From the NCBI RefSeq assembly GCF_004379255.2, contig NW_024599483.1:22526-86525 (forward strand): a DNA stretch of 64,000 nt, read 5' to 3'. Under the pieces are notes generated by a model. It had not been told where the DNA came from. It did no database searches and worked only from the letters and a program-made list of their open reading frames with translations. The stretch's first letter is position 1; every line of letters starts with the position of its first letter. Both the position numbers and the translations under genes were made by a program. Shown here piece after piece: positions 11,674-22,583 of the stretch. Source of the DNA: Salvia splendens. Its lineage: Eukaryota; Streptophyta; Magnoliopsida; Lamiales; Lamiaceae.

Positions 11674-12127
11674 TTAGCATTCACAATAAGGGACGTCAGC
11701 ACGGACTAGCCATAGGCTAGCGGGAAGGGTGTGGCGGACATTCGCTATTGCGTTTGACTAACGCGACGGACGTCTGGAAGACGGGCGAGCGGTCATTCAC
11801 GGACAATAGGCGTTAGTCGATTGCTAGCCCATCGCTGGCCGCGTAGGCTATCCGATTTTTAATTTTTTTAAATTTTTTTATTTATATTTTATATTTACAA
11901 CTCATTGCACTTCATTTTTTTTAATATTTGATAAACACCAACAATTAAAATGAATTAATCATATTTGTCAATTTATTTGCTAGGCTAGGGCGTTGATTAG
12001 CCTATTGCTGGGTTGTTGTTTGGTTTGCATATGACTAATATGTGGGAAGTCCATAGTGATATTGTAGGAAGAGTTTTTGGCTAGCCTATTACTTGCGCAT
12101 GGCTAGTCCGTGGCCCACTGTGGACTA
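11674..12127. mobile_element. MITE, GACTAGC family
   Basis: Left TTCACAATAAGGGACG...CACGGACTAGCC and right (reverse strand) TCCACAGTGGGCCACGG ACTAGCC form an imperfect terminal inverted repeat. Multiple GCTAG words occur inside. Related DNA lies at 21648-22072. Termini resemble Harbinger-derived MITEs; exact limits are uncertain. Confidence 0.5.
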
Positions 12128-12909
12128 GCGTTTCTCGAGTCTCGACTGACAATTTTGAATCACGATTTTTCGACCGGCAATTTATGAATAGCTATTTTAG
12201 TACAACAGCGAAAAACGAAGTAGAAGCAAAAGAAGGAAGACGACTATGAATAATTTATTCTGAAATACTAATGATTAAAACCCACACGCAATCTCAGACT
12301 GGCATACAACCTGCCCTCCCATCTGCAACACTCTTCCCATAATTCAAACCGCGTTTCTTTCCCTGTAAGTTCTTTTATCTCTCTCTAGATTTTAATTTGT
12401 TGGATTTCTTTCTTTGTTATGGCTCTTCCGGTGTAACCTACGTTCTGAGATGAATTTGATCTGTTTATATTTTAATTAGTCTTGTGGAAGAGTATTATGT
12501 CGCTTCTGGGCGATGATTTGTTTTTTCCTCGATCCTAGATGAATCCGGGGCTATGAAGCTCCATCCTTGCGATGAATATAGGGTTTCGGAATTTACTGAC
12601 CTCTTTAATACTATAGGTTTTGAGTGCACAGTATTTTTTCATTGATCTGATATAAATTGTAACGAATTTTAAATTTGTAGAAACCTGCCCCTGTTTATTC
12701 GTTTATTTTTAAGTTGCCACCTGCAAATTGGGGATTTCTTCCTACTGTTTCGAGCGTGTAATTCTATTCTTCTGGGAATAATTGGCATTGTATTGAGGAT
12801 TAAGAATCTGATGTTTGGTTTTTGAGCTTGCAGTGGTAAAAGTGTGCTTCTTTTTGCGCGTGTCCCGTTCTCTTCTCCAGTCCGATATTGACATACATAT
12901 CTATACTAT
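12128..12909 (+). promoter_or_regulatory. VPS28 upstream region with 5' UTR intron
   Basis: An intron-like segment can be read in the leader: donor CCCT|GTAAGTTC at 12365 and acceptor TTGCAG|TGG ending at 12833. The T-rich, AT-rich sequence between is typical of a plant 5' UTR intron, which often raises expression. No clear TATA box upstream. The segment 12128-12250 is ordinary spacer. Confidence 0.5.
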
Positions 12910-13539
12910 ATGGAGGTTAAGCTATGGAACGACAAGCGCGAAAGGGAGATGTATGACAATTTCGCTGAGCTCTTTGCGATTATAAAGGCAACCGAGAAGC
13001 TTGAGAAAGCTTATGTGCGGGACGTGATATCTCCAGCGGAGTATGAGGTTGAATGCCAAAAGTTGATCGCCCATTTCAAAACGCTGTCTTCCACGTTGAA
13101 AGACATTGTGCCTAGCATTGAGAGGTTTCACGATACTTACAAGATGGATTGTCCTGCAGCCATAAACCGCCTCGTGACATCTGGTGTTCCTGCAACCGTT
13201 GAGCACAGGGCGGCTGCTGCCACAACACATTCTACATCGGCTGCCATTGTGGCTGAATGCGTGCAGAATTTTATCACTGCTATGGACTCCTTGAAACTAA
13301 ACATGGTTGCTGTTGATCAGGTCCACCCGCTGTTGTCTGATCTCTCTGCTTCTCTCAATAAGCTTTCTATATTGCCACATAATTTTGAGGGGAAGACAGA
13401 GATGCGGGATTGGATTGCCAGGTTATCGAAAATGGGTGCAGCAGATGAGCTTACTGAGCAGCAGGCTCGGCAGCTGCACTTCGACCTGGAATCATCTTAC
13501 AACTCATTCATGGCGGCACTGCCAACTGCAGGGACATAG
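12910..13539 (+). CDS. VPS28: vacuolar protein sorting-associated protein 28 (ESCRT-I subunit)
   Basis: Intronless 209-residue frame, the usual length of plant VPS28. It starts MEVKLWNDKREREMYDNFAE; residues up to about 100 form the N-terminal helical core that packs with VPS23/VPS37, containing KATEKLEKAYVRDVI and the ECQKLIAHFKTL region. Residues about 115-209 are the C-terminal four-helix domain that contacts ESCRT-II, with DSLKLNMVAVDQVHPLLSDL and LESSYNSFMAALP at the end. ESCRT-I sorts ubiquitinated membrane proteins into multivesicular bodies. The frame is intact and I see no odd residue. A short imperfect duplication (TGGTCCTAAACC) occurs in the 3' UTR at about 13665 and 13740. Confidence 0.95.
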   Translation: MEVKLWNDKREREMYDNFAELFAIIKATEKLEKAYVRDVISPAEYEVECQKLIAHFKTLSSTLKDIVPSIERFHDTYKMDCPAAINRLVTSGVPATVEHRAAAATTHSTSAAIVAECVQNFITAMDSLKLNMVAVDQVHPLLSDLSASLNKLSILPHNFEGKTEMRDWIARLSKMGAADELTEQQARQLHFDLESSYNSFMAALPTAGT

Positions 13540-13815
13540 TTGTTTTGCTGGACAAGGTTGTACAGAATGGATACACTTGTAGGCAGGGTAATGTAAGCTA
13601 TTCAGATTTCACCATTTTTTGTGTTAGTTTCATGGAAACGATGTAAGTGCTGTAATTTCTTGAGTGGTCCTAAACCATTTAATGATGTTTGTTTCTTGTG
13701 TGACTAGGTATGAAGGTTGTACCTGCTGAAATTGCTTGAATGGTCCTAAACCTTTTGAATTGATGTTGTGTTGTTTGTTTCTGGTAAAGTTGTATTCTAT
13801 CTTGAAGAAATCTTA

Positions 13816-15102
13816 GAGCAACCACTACGCGTCCCGCGACTGTCCCGCGTTTCGTTCTGGAGGGACGGAACCGCCACGGGACGCGTTGCAGCGAGGCGTT
13901 CCGTCCCCAGCCCGTCTCCATGCCGTCCCGTAGCCCGCGACCACGCGACGCGGGACACGACGTCTCGCCACGCGCCGAGGCGAGCTCCCAGGGCATGCGT
14001 GACGCCCACTCGCCGGCCCGCGAGTGGGCGTCGTCATGCTGACACAAAAAAATGAATTTTTTTAAAAAATATTTTTTATTTATAAAAATTGTTTTTTATA
14101 TTTAAAAACAATTTTTACAAATAAATGAATACAATAAATTCGTATTAACCCATATATATTTGATGGGCTTGCGAATTTATGAAACTCATTCTTGGTTGTC
14201 TCTCTTTTATAGAGACATCCTTGAATGTTTTATGTTCCACTTTCAATATGGGACAAACTCATTCTTGGGTGTCTCTCTTTTATAGAGACATTCTTGAATG
14301 TTTTATGTTCCACTTTTAATGTGGGACAACTCGTTCTTGGTTGTCTCTCTTTTATAGAGACATCCTTGAATGTTTTATGTTCCACTTTCGATGTGAGACA
14401 AACTCATTCTTGATTGTCTCTGTTTTATAGAGACATCCTTGAATATTTTATTTTCCACTTTCGATGTGGGACAAACTCATTCTTGGTTGTTTCTCTTTTA
14501 TAGAGACATCCTTGAATGTTTTATGTTCCACTTTCGATGTGGGACAAATTCATTCTTGGTTGTTTATCTTTTATAGAGACATCCTTGAATGTTTTATGTT
14601 CCATTTTCGATGTGGAACAAATTCATTCTTGGTTGTCTCTGTTTTATTGAGACATCCTTGAATGTTTTATTTTCCACTTTCGATGTGGGACAAACTCATT
14701 CTTGGGTGTCTCTCTTTTATAGAGACATCCTTGAATGTTTTATGTTCCACTCTCGATGTGAGACAAACTCATTCTTGGTTGTCTCTATAAAATTGTATTT
14801 TAAATTATGTCATTTTTATTTTTTTTAGGATTTTAATTATGTCTTTTTCTATTTTTTTGAATTTCAAGTTGTAATGTTATTTTATTTTTAATGAAGTGTG
14901 GTTTTTATGAATTAAATTTGTTGGAGAAAAAAAATAAAAAATGAAATTGAATGAATAGTAATTTAAGGGACGGTTAAGGGATGAAGCATTGCAGGTTCCA
15001 TCTCTTAGTTAAGGGATGAAGTAAAAAAGTACAGTGGTGGCCCTCAAATAGTAGTTTAAGGGACGGTTAAGGAACGGTATAGAGACATCGTAGTGGATGG
15101 CC
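13816..15102. mobile_element. Harbinger-like element carrying a 73-bp tandem array
   Basis: Left end GAGCAACCACTACGCGTCCC and right end (reverse strand) GGCCATCCACTACGATGTC form an inverted repeat, and TTA flanks both sides (13813-13815, 15103-15105), as for PIF/Harbinger. The left 230 bp is very GC-rich (GGGACG/CGTCCC words) and produces several meaningless overlapping frames. No transposase. The centre holds the 73-bp array. Confidence 0.7.
14175..14790 (-). repeat. 73-bp tandem repeat resembling USE + TATA snRNA promoter
   Basis: About eight and a half units; the TTGAATG word recurs at 14221, 14294, 14366, 14439, 14512, 14585, 14658 and 14731, a step of 72-73 bp. Read on the reverse strand, good units contain GTCCCACATCG, which equals the plant snRNA upstream sequence element (RTCCCACATCG), followed after about 32 bp by CTATAAAAGAG. 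That spacing is like the Pol II class of plant snRNA genes. Some units have a base change in the USE (for example at 14250, 14395, 14610 and 14755). Confidence 0.85.
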
Positions 15103-16210
15103 TTAGTCTGTGACATCGCATGTTCAAAATTTGTACGAACTTTAATCTGTTAGGTGGCAGTTATTTGAAGTGATTTTGGACATGCAATTCTGTGACTAGC
15201 ATGAGTTTGAAACATAGAGGAGGCATTTCTGCATTTGTTTGTTTGCACATTTCTTTAGAGAATACAAGAAATATTTTGTGTGAAATTGATTTTATCTACG
15301 TATGCGTCTTTAAGGTACCCAAGCTATCTGACTTTTGGGATCGTTTGATAGCTATGTCATGTTTCGACTAGTCATGATACAATTCATGATAGTTGTCATA
15401 GTTTCAATTAGTTAATTTATACATTTTGGGTGTTTGGCAGATTAAGATAATTGTGAGTTATCTTATTTAAGTGTTTATTTAAGTGTTTAGTGCAATAAGA
15501 CACAGACAAGAATTAAAATTATGATTTTCAAAATTATCCTTACTTAAGTTCATTTAATTACTAAACTATCCTTATTTTGCCCTAATAATTTCAATCTTGA
15601 ATTACTACTCTGTCGATTCTATGTGAAAAGTGTTCACTCATGGATTGTGCTTTTGGACGATAAGTAGTTGTAGGTTGACAATGTTGCAGCATATTATTTA
15701 CATGTTTTTGTTCATTATCCCAAATATTAATTCTGCACTAAAATTTTTAAAAAGTTTGCCTTATAAATTATAAAAACTCTTTACCAAATGCACGCTCTTT
15801 AATAAAGAAAAAAACATACGTATAATAAGTACTCCATATGAAATTCTATGTATAAGCATTGATTAGTTTGGACTATTTTTTGTATGTGCATATTTTATCA
15901 AAGCGCCAAATTTTGTATGTGCTAATTTTTTGAAGTTTAAATCGTTTGAGGATTGAATAAATTGTAAATTTTTTAATAAAAAAGGACGGTCTTCCAAAAG
16001 TAATTTTTTTCAAGTATTATGTAATTATAAGTAGAAGATAATTATGAAATTATATGTATAATATAATATAATGTAAAGAAAGTGAGAACAACAAATTCAC
16101 CTTAACAAAAACCATAAAATGATGGAGGCGTTTAAGTTTGTTCTAGGTTAGAAAATTTGACGGGTAAAATTGTTCTTGCAAAAATTAACTAGGTATCCCA
16201 TATATGTAAC
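15103..16210. other. intergenic region, possible outer element
   Basis: AT-rich. GATCGTTTGATAGCTATG near 15350 and its approximate reverse complement (CATAGCTACCAAACG) near 16985 could be the two ends of a decayed element holding the hAT-like copy at 16211, but no target duplication is clear. Otherwise nothing recognised. Confidence 0.3.
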
Positions 16211-16875
16211 TAGGGGTGTCAAAATGGATATCGGGAATTGGATACCCAATATCCGAACCAGAAATATCGGGTAATTGGATACCCGATTTTTTGAGTTTCG
16301 GGATCAGGTTCGGGTATATGATTTTTGGATTATCGGGTATCGGATAACCCGATACCCGATCGGGTATATCCAAATTACCCGAATTATCCAATTTTTTATA
16401 TTTTATTTTTTAAATTTAATAAATAATGTATTTATTCTAATATTTAAAAATTAAATAATTAAATGTACTCCCAAAATCCTTCACTCTTAAGTCATATTTT
16501 GGGTTAATGTATGAATTGTGATGTTTATTATGGATGAATAAGGGGTGTTATAACTTATGAAGTTTTTATTTCTAAAAATTTGTAGTAGTTTTTTTCTCTA
16601 AAATTCGAATTACTTTAAGTTTGTATCAAATTCGAACTACAAGTTTGTATTTTTAAAAGTTTGTAGCTAATTTTCTTAATGAAATAATTAAATTAAATAG
16701 AATAAAAATCCAAAATCGGGATTGGATACCCTATTTTTTGGGATTGGATACCCGAGTCGGGTATCAGAGTACCCAAAATCATTTTCGGATCGGGTATTAG
16801 ATTTTGGAAAATTTGGGATCGGGTACCCGAAATTTTTGGATCGGGTATCCATGGGTACCTGATTTGACAGGCCTA
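16211..16875. mobile_element. hAT-like element, GGGTATCGGGTACCCG words, exact 8-bp TSD
   Basis: TATGTAAC occurs on both sides (16203-16210 and 16876-16883), an exact 8-bp target duplication typical of hAT. Ends TAGGGGTGTCAAAATGG and (reverse strand) TAGGCCTGTCAAATCAGG are an inverted repeat. The outer 150 bp on each side is packed with GGGTATC, GATACCCG and similar self-complementary words. Non-coding centre, AT-rich. Confidence 0.85.
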
Positions 16876-17073
16876 TATGTAACATAGCAAAATGGGTGGT
16901 TACATATATTATTGAAACATAGGTTTTTCAGTGGGTATCGTGCGGGCCGAATACAAAACACGGGCTATTAAGATTGGTAACATAGCTACCAAACGCACAA
17001 ATAAGCCCAGATTAATTCTCTTATCTAGCCTAACATAGCTACAGGCCCCAAGTATTTACAAACGGTACATATC

Positions 17074-18818
17074 CTATAAGAAAGTGGTAAGCTCCCCACC
17101 AGATTTTTGCTGTTGATGCTTAAAGACAGTCTCTATATCCTTATCGCCACGGCCGCTGCAGTTAACTACTACCTTGGTGCCACTCGGCAAGGTGGAGCAC
17201 AGTTTTCCAAGATGTGCGAGTGCGTGCGATGCCTCCAGCGCTGGACATATACCTTCTAATCGGCACAATAATGCATACGCTGCAATACACACAGTTACAC
17301 AGATGTATCGTCAAACTCTACTTAAAGTTAAAATATATACTGCAAAAATAGGCAATCACCATCAAGAGCTTCTTCATCTGTAGCGGTGTGAATCTCTGCA
17401 CGTCCGATGTCTCTCAGAAAGCTTAGCTCCGGGCTGACTCCGGGATATTCTAACCTGCACTTACAAAAATCCAATTACTATAAGATTATGCATTCATAAA
17501 ACCATTCATTTTGATATATTCAAATGAATGATTACTTACCCAACACCAACGGAATGTGGGCCAACAATCTGGCCGTCATCATCTTGCAACAAATAGGTCA
17601 TGGCCCCATGATACACTCCTATCTCTCCTTTAGCAAGAGTAGCAGAGTGTGTCCCTCCATCTATGTTAGTCCCGGCCGCCTCCACTCCGATCAACCGGAC
17701 ATCCTCGTCCCTCACAAACTCGTGAAACAATCCGAGAGCATTCGAACCACTCCCCACACAAGCCACCAATACATCAGGCTTCCCACCCCACTTCTCCATA
17801 GCCTGTTTCCTCGTCTCTTTTCCAATAACCGACTGGAACTCCCGTACCATGGCCGGGCACGGGTGTGGCCCCACCGCCGTCCCGGCTAAGTAGTACTTCC
17901 TCTCCAAATCTCCTACCCACTCACGTATCGCCTCCGACGTCGCGTCCTTGAACGAGCCTTTAATAGATTTCACCTGTAATCATATGTATTTACCATAAAT
18001 ATTTGTATATATATATATACATACAAGTGAAGTGCATTATTATAGTACTATTAGATTAGCACCTGCGCTCCAAGAAGCTTCATCAAGCGAACGTTGTGGG
18101 ACTGCCTCGCCACATCAACGTCTCCCATAATTATGGTACACTCCATATCGAGCTTGGCGCAGGCGGCGGCCGTGGCGACGCCGTGCTGGCCAGCGCCTGT
18201 GGCAGCAACGATGCTGCGCCGGCCCATGCGCTTGGCGAGCATGGCCTGAGCAATGGCGTTGTTGATTTTGTGAGCTCCGCCGTGGTTGAGGTCTTCTCTC
18301 TTGAGGTAAATCTCAGGGCCTTCTCCGCGGCTGTTCTTGTAATGATCGGTGAGCCTTTGAGCGAAGTATAGTGGCGTTTCGCGGCCAACGTAATCTCTCA
18401 GTGCAGTCGCAAGCTCGCCCTATATAATCAACATAGTTTTTTACTAACCAAAAATATGTATAACATGTATCGAACTAGAAAAAAGGTGAGCATATATATG
18501 AACCTGAAAGTGGGGATCATTCAGGCAAAAACTGAACTCAGACAGCAGCATGTTGAGACAGGTGATTAGTGTTTCAGGCACAAAGACGCCTCCAAACCTG
18601 CCAAATTTGCCTGTCTTAAACAAGGACTCTTCTGTTTCATCTATTAGACGGAGAACATCTGTTTTCCATGTTTGAGTCCACGTATGCTGCGGGCTCATCA
18701 CTGAGGTTACCTTGAAACCTCTGTGTGATGGCAATCTAAAACCGAGTGTAGTTGAATTATTTGGGTTTAGAGAGGGAAGAGAGATGGCGTGGTGAAGAGA
18801 GAGAGCTTGAAGATTCAT
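17074..18818 (-). CDS. tryptophan synthase beta chain, plastid-targeted paralogue
   Basis: Five exons: 18818-18504, 18419-18063, 17973-17540, 17454-17360 and 17279-17074, all in phase, giving 468 residues, the family's usual size. It would join indole and L-serine to make L-tryptophan in the plastid, using pyridoxal phosphate. Residues 1-50 are Ser/Leu-rich like a transit peptide; the mature part starts around [33 protein letters not shown] carries the catalytic Glu (about 147) and PLP lysine (about 156); the phosphate-binding GSGSNALG is near 298-305; the C-terminal GRGDKD is present. [17 protein letters not shown] and [12 protein letters not shown] differ from the main TSB1 type (LNHTGAHKINN, VVLNFSGRGDKD as I remember them), so this may be the second plant clade. 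The last exon was begun at 17279 because this restores the [10 protein letters not shown] segment without a gap. Intact. Confidence 0.92.
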
Positions 18819-19062
18819 GGTTTTACTAGTATGAAATGTGTTCAGCTGTAAATTGTTATGGTTCCATGGAAATATGGCTGTTTAATTTATAGAGGATGAT
18901 TAGCTACAGCTAAAGTGACATATATCTGCATGTGTTGAACTTATCGTTTAAGGCATGTGGTGTAGACGAGTTAGTAACAGCATGAAAAATTAAAACGTGG
19001 GAATAGTGAAAAAGGATAACATATCACAGGGTTCGCATAGCCACATACTGCAATCACGATTA
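18819..19062 (-). promoter_or_regulatory. upstream region of the TSB paralogue
   Basis: Short AT-rich region before the start codon. TTTAATTTATAG (reverse strand: CTATAAATTAAA) at about 18880-18892 is a plausible TATA box about 70 bp upstream of the ATG. A Stowaway lies directly beyond it. Confidence 0.45.
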
Positions 19063-19314
19063 CTCCCTCCGTCCCACATAATTTGGGACACTTTGACCGG
19101 GCACGAGTTTTAAGAAATATAATGAAAAGTGAGTTGAAAAAGTTAGTGGAATGTGGGTCCCACTTTTATATATTAGTTTTATAATTAAATGTGAGTAGGA
19201 ATGAGTTAGTGGAATGTGAGGTCCACTAACAAAAATGGTAAAAGTGAAATGAGTCAAATTATGTGGGACGACCCAAAATAGAAAACTAGGTTAAATTATG
19301 TGGGACGGAGGGAG
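19063..19314. mobile_element. Stowaway-type MITE
   Basis: Ends CTCCCTCCGTCCCACATAAT and (reverse strand) CTCCCTCCGTCCCACATAAT, with TA on both sides. Very well preserved inverted repeat, about 250 bp, non-coding. Confidence 0.92.
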
Positions 19315-19728
19315 TATTTTTTAAGAAAGGTTTAATAATTGCATGAAAGGGGCCCCACACCACACACCACACATATTGAACATACCAGAAAAATTATTAT
19401 CATACTGAATTAATTAAATTAGTCTGATTAATTAGACTGATAGTTAAATCACTAATTTGACTAATTAACATTTCACCGTTAAAATAAAAGGTTAACTTTG
19501 AATCAAAACATATTATTTGGGACCAAAAGATTACAAACAACACAAAATTTAGACTTTGGTCAATTAAATTAGGTAGAATTTCTCAATCTTTAAAGCATGT
19601 CATAAAACATTCTTAACGTTGTCAACACACGTCCCGTCAGACATAAAGCATGTCACTTTTATCAACTTGTAGCTTAACTATAATTAATTTAATTTATAGT
19701 CTATTGCTCATGTTGGAAACGTGTATAA
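19315..19728. other. intergenic spacer
   Basis: AT-rich spacer with a short ACCACACACCAC run at 19355-19370. No gene seen. Confidence 0.4.
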
Positions 19729-21579
19729 GAGCATCCCCATCGCTGCGAGATGGGGCGGACGGCGTCCGTGCCAACGGCGCGACACACTCGTGTTCGCCTA
19801 TGTGCTCGCGCCGACGGCACGGCGCTGCTCAATAAAAAGAGCACGTCCGTGCCGCTGAGCAGGTCGACTTGGTAGCCTCCTATTGGCCAACGGCAATGCC
19901 GTTGGCTTTTTCTATATTTTTTAAAATTTTAATTTAAAAAATCATTTTTAAATAAAAAAATATTTTCCCACTTCCCAATAAATTATATCCGTTTTCTCTC
20001 CACTTTTACTTTTTTTCATTTTTTTTTCTCCCAAAATTCACATTTTTCATCTATAAATACCCCAATTTCCACACAAAAAATTTCACACCACACTATACAA
20101 TTATCATCTAAATTCTCTCATCAATTCCAATCTTTTCACTCTTGCAAAAAAATGTCCTGCTCCGGCGATCACTCCTCCGACTGCAGCAGATAGAACCACG
20201 AATGGTTCAACTTAACACCATTCTCTCATCCAGATACGAAATTCTCGGCCCCTCCTCAAACTCAAGGTTCTCAAATTCCGGGTGGTTATCGGCCTTATCC
20301 GGTGGACGAGCAAGATGCCACCGATGGGCGATACAGGTGGATCAGCGGCTCCCAAACTCCGGAGGACAACCCCAGCACTCCTCCTCCTCGTACTCGTAGT
20401 GTTCCTACTCATAGTCGTGGCGGTTACGTTCACGTCCGCACTGCGTACACTCTGCCTGAGATGGAGAAGATGTTCACAGCCTATTTCGAAATATCCGAAG
20501 ATCCGGAAACCGGCACGAACCAAACCGGGGAGAGGTTTTGGTGGCGCGTCTGTCGCCGGTACAATGCCAACCGACTGGAGGGAACCATCGAGCGCAACGA
20601 GAGTATGGTGCGCAATGCCATCTTCAGAGCCAACGAAGAAATCCAAAAGTTCCAGGGGTATTACCTCCAGGAACAGCGGTCGGCGGGGAGCGGCATGAGC
20701 GAGGCCGACATCATCACGGCCACCATGTCGACCTACCATTCCAAGCATTACAAACCATTCAAGCACCTCGGCGCTTGGCAGCAGGTGCGTAGAAATCCGA
20801 AGTATAGGGGGCTTATCATCCTCCTCCAGCTCCTCTAGCAAACGGTATAGGTCGTTATCCCTATCCGACGACGGCTCCGATGAGGTGGCTAGCCAGCTTG
20901 CCGGAGCTAACTTGGGTAGCCTCGACGCCGGCACGAGCAGTTCCCAACGCCGACCGCAAGGAAGGAAGAAGGCGACGGCCAACCGCCGTCGCGCCGAGAC
21001 TCCATCCGTCCCCGCTCACGCTCCCGCTCCCTTTGTGCCACCTCAACCCCCCACCAACTCGCTGTGGACCCTTTTGGCTCAACTCAATTTGGCCGATAGG
21101 TCTCGGATGACTCCCGAGCAACTTGATTCACATTTGACAATGATACGGGGTCTCCGAAAAATATTGGGAATAAGGCCAGAGGACTAGTCTTCCACGGGGG
21201 TATTTTTAATTATGTAATTTTTAATTTATAGGATTTTAATTATGTAATTTTTATTTTTTAAAATTTTAATTATGTAATTTTTAATTTTTAGGACTTTAAT
21301 TATGTATTTTTTAATTTTTAGGATTTTAATTATGTACTTTTTTTTATTTTTTTTGTAATTTGCAATAGTATTCCGGGTATTTTTAATGCATTTTAATATT
21401 GTGGAAATGTTTTTTTTTTTAAATTGAATAATAGAATGGTGGGACCCTTGAGCATGTCTTTGCGGAAGAGCATGGATGTGGGTGTTGTGCTCTTGGGGAA
21501 GAGCAGAGAATAAAAAATGAATAAAAGTGGGTCCGGCCCACTTCCATGCTCTCGCCTAAGAGCATGGATGAGGATGCTC
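19729..21579 (+). mobile_element. PIF/Harbinger element, complete ends, ORF1 only
   Basis: Inverted ends GAGCATCCCCATC and (reverse strand) GAGCATCCTCATC, flanked by TAA on both sides (19726-19728, 21580-21582). It carries an ORF1 pseudogene and no transposase, so it must have been moved by a transposase made elsewhere. The downstream part is a set of AATTATGTAATTTTTA repeats. This is the best reference copy for the relatives at 5523-10122, 59183-60140 and 60494-60640. Confidence 0.88.
20152..21187 (+). pseudogene. Harbinger ORF1 (Myb/SANT-like, trihelix type), broken
   Basis: Begins MSCSGDHSSDCSR followed by TAG at 20191-20193 where the sister copy at 6399 has a Trp codon. After that the frame runs through a SANT-like region (RTAYTLPEMEKMFTAYFEI, then GERFWWRVCRRYN, IFRANEEIQKFQGYYLQEQR and YHSKHYKPFKHLGAWQQVR) to about 20805. 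There a one-base loss shifts the serine-rich nuclear-localisation part (KRYRSLSLSDDGSDEVASQL) to another frame, which ends with the leucine-rich tail DSHLTMIRGLRKILGIRPED. Such ORF1 proteins resemble plant NAM-associated/SANT proteins and bind the element ends. Two disabling lesions, no activity expected. Confidence 0.85.
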
Positions 21580-21647
21580 TAAGGTGGCTTTATTTGAAGT
21601 GAAAAGTCCATTCTTCCCGGAAATGGACGTAGTTTAATTAATAATTT

Positions 21648-22072
21648 GAGCATCACATGAATAGCATGGACTAGCAATAGTCTAGCAAAAAACTATTCCT
21701 GCCACATCATTATGTCCTTCCCATAGCCTAGCCATTGCCCTAGCAATAGCCTAGCCAATGCCCTAGTCCAATAAATAAATTAACAAATACGATTTACTTC
21801 ATTTTAATTGTTGGTGTTTATCAAATATTAAAAAATGCAGTGCAATGAGTTGTAAATATAGAGTATAAATAAACAAAATTTAAAAATAAAAATAAAATTC
21901 GGCTAGCAGATCGCCCGTCGCACAATAGGCGGCCAGGGATCGGCTAGCCGGTTAGTCCACGTCCGACCTCTCGTCCGCTCCGCACTCATCCTTAACGTTA
22001 GCCGATTGCAATAGTGGACAAACCGCCCGCCCTAACCGCTAGGGCGAGCGCTAGTCCATATTGTGGGTGCTC
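21648..22072. mobile_element. Harbinger-like MITE, GACTAGC family
   Basis: Left GAGCATCACATGAATAGCAT and right (reverse strand) GAGCACCCACAATATGGACT form an inverted repeat; flanks TTT and TTA fit a mutated 3-bp target duplication. Interior rich in CTAGC words. Related to 11674-12127. Confidence 0.6.
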
Positions 22073-22583
22073 TTAGTAATCAGTATAATTAGTACTCCCT
22101 CCGTTCACTCATAGTTGAGGCGAAACTTTGCAGCACAGAGTTTTAGAAATGAATGTTGAGTGTGTTAAATAAATAGATAAAAAAAAGTAAGAAAGAAAAA
22201 ATATAGAGAGAATAAAGTAAAAAGTGAATAAAGTAAAGAGAATAGAGTAAGAGAAAGTAAAATAAGAAAGAAAAAAGTTAATACATATGGAAATGACTCA
22301 ACTACAAGGAAACTTTCCGAAATGGAAAAATGACTCAACTACAAGGAAACGGAAGGAGTATTGGATTCCTATGATAATTATATTGGGCTGCCACAACTAA
22401 ATTATAGATAAACATTTTTCCATAATTGTACTCCGTATTATATAGCTCAGCGGCTAGGGCGGGCGCTAGTCCACTATCATGAATGCTCTTAATAATTTAG
22501 TAGTACTATAATTAGTATCAGATTCCAATGATAATTATAGATAAATATTTTTCCATGATTGTACTCCGTATTATATAGCTCAG
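22030..22583. repeat. tandem segmental duplication, Stowaway in one copy only
   Basis: The block from the MITE end (GCTAGGGCGAGCGCTAGTCC, about 22038) through CTCTTAGTAAT and AATTAGTA to GTACTCCGTATTATATAGCT (about 22424-22444) occurs again at about 22452-22582. The first copy has the 264-bp Stowaway in AATTAGTA; the second reads straight through the same site. The first copy also has about 25 extra bases (GGGCTGCCACAACTAAATT). Confidence 0.8.
22095..22358. mobile_element. Stowaway-type MITE
   Basis: Ends CTCCCTCCGTTCACTCATAG and (reverse strand) CTCCTTCCGTTTCCTTGTAG with flanking TA. The empty site in the adjacent duplicate (near 22515) confirms the boundaries and the TA target. Confidence 0.9.

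Noticed and set aside
13679..14055. Overlapping GC-rich frames on both strands
   Set aside because: They arise from CGTCCC/GGGACG repeats at the end of a Harbinger-like element; several frames are open at once, which argues against coding.
14175..14790. CRISPR-like array
   Set aside because: The units are contiguous with no unique spacers, and the DNA is plant nuclear; it is a tandem repeat.
14225..14828. Frames of 62-79 codons reading LFIPLS/ILGCLSFIETSLNVL
   Set aside because: They are translations of the 73-bp tandem repeat and change frame each unit.
16185..16885. Frames with DIGYPIPD and similar repeats
   Set aside because: Translations of the GGGTATC-type words of the hAT-like element.
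20212..20982. 256-codon frame on the minus strand
   Set aside because: Antisense shadow of the Harbinger ORF1 region, which has clear protein similarity on the plus strand.
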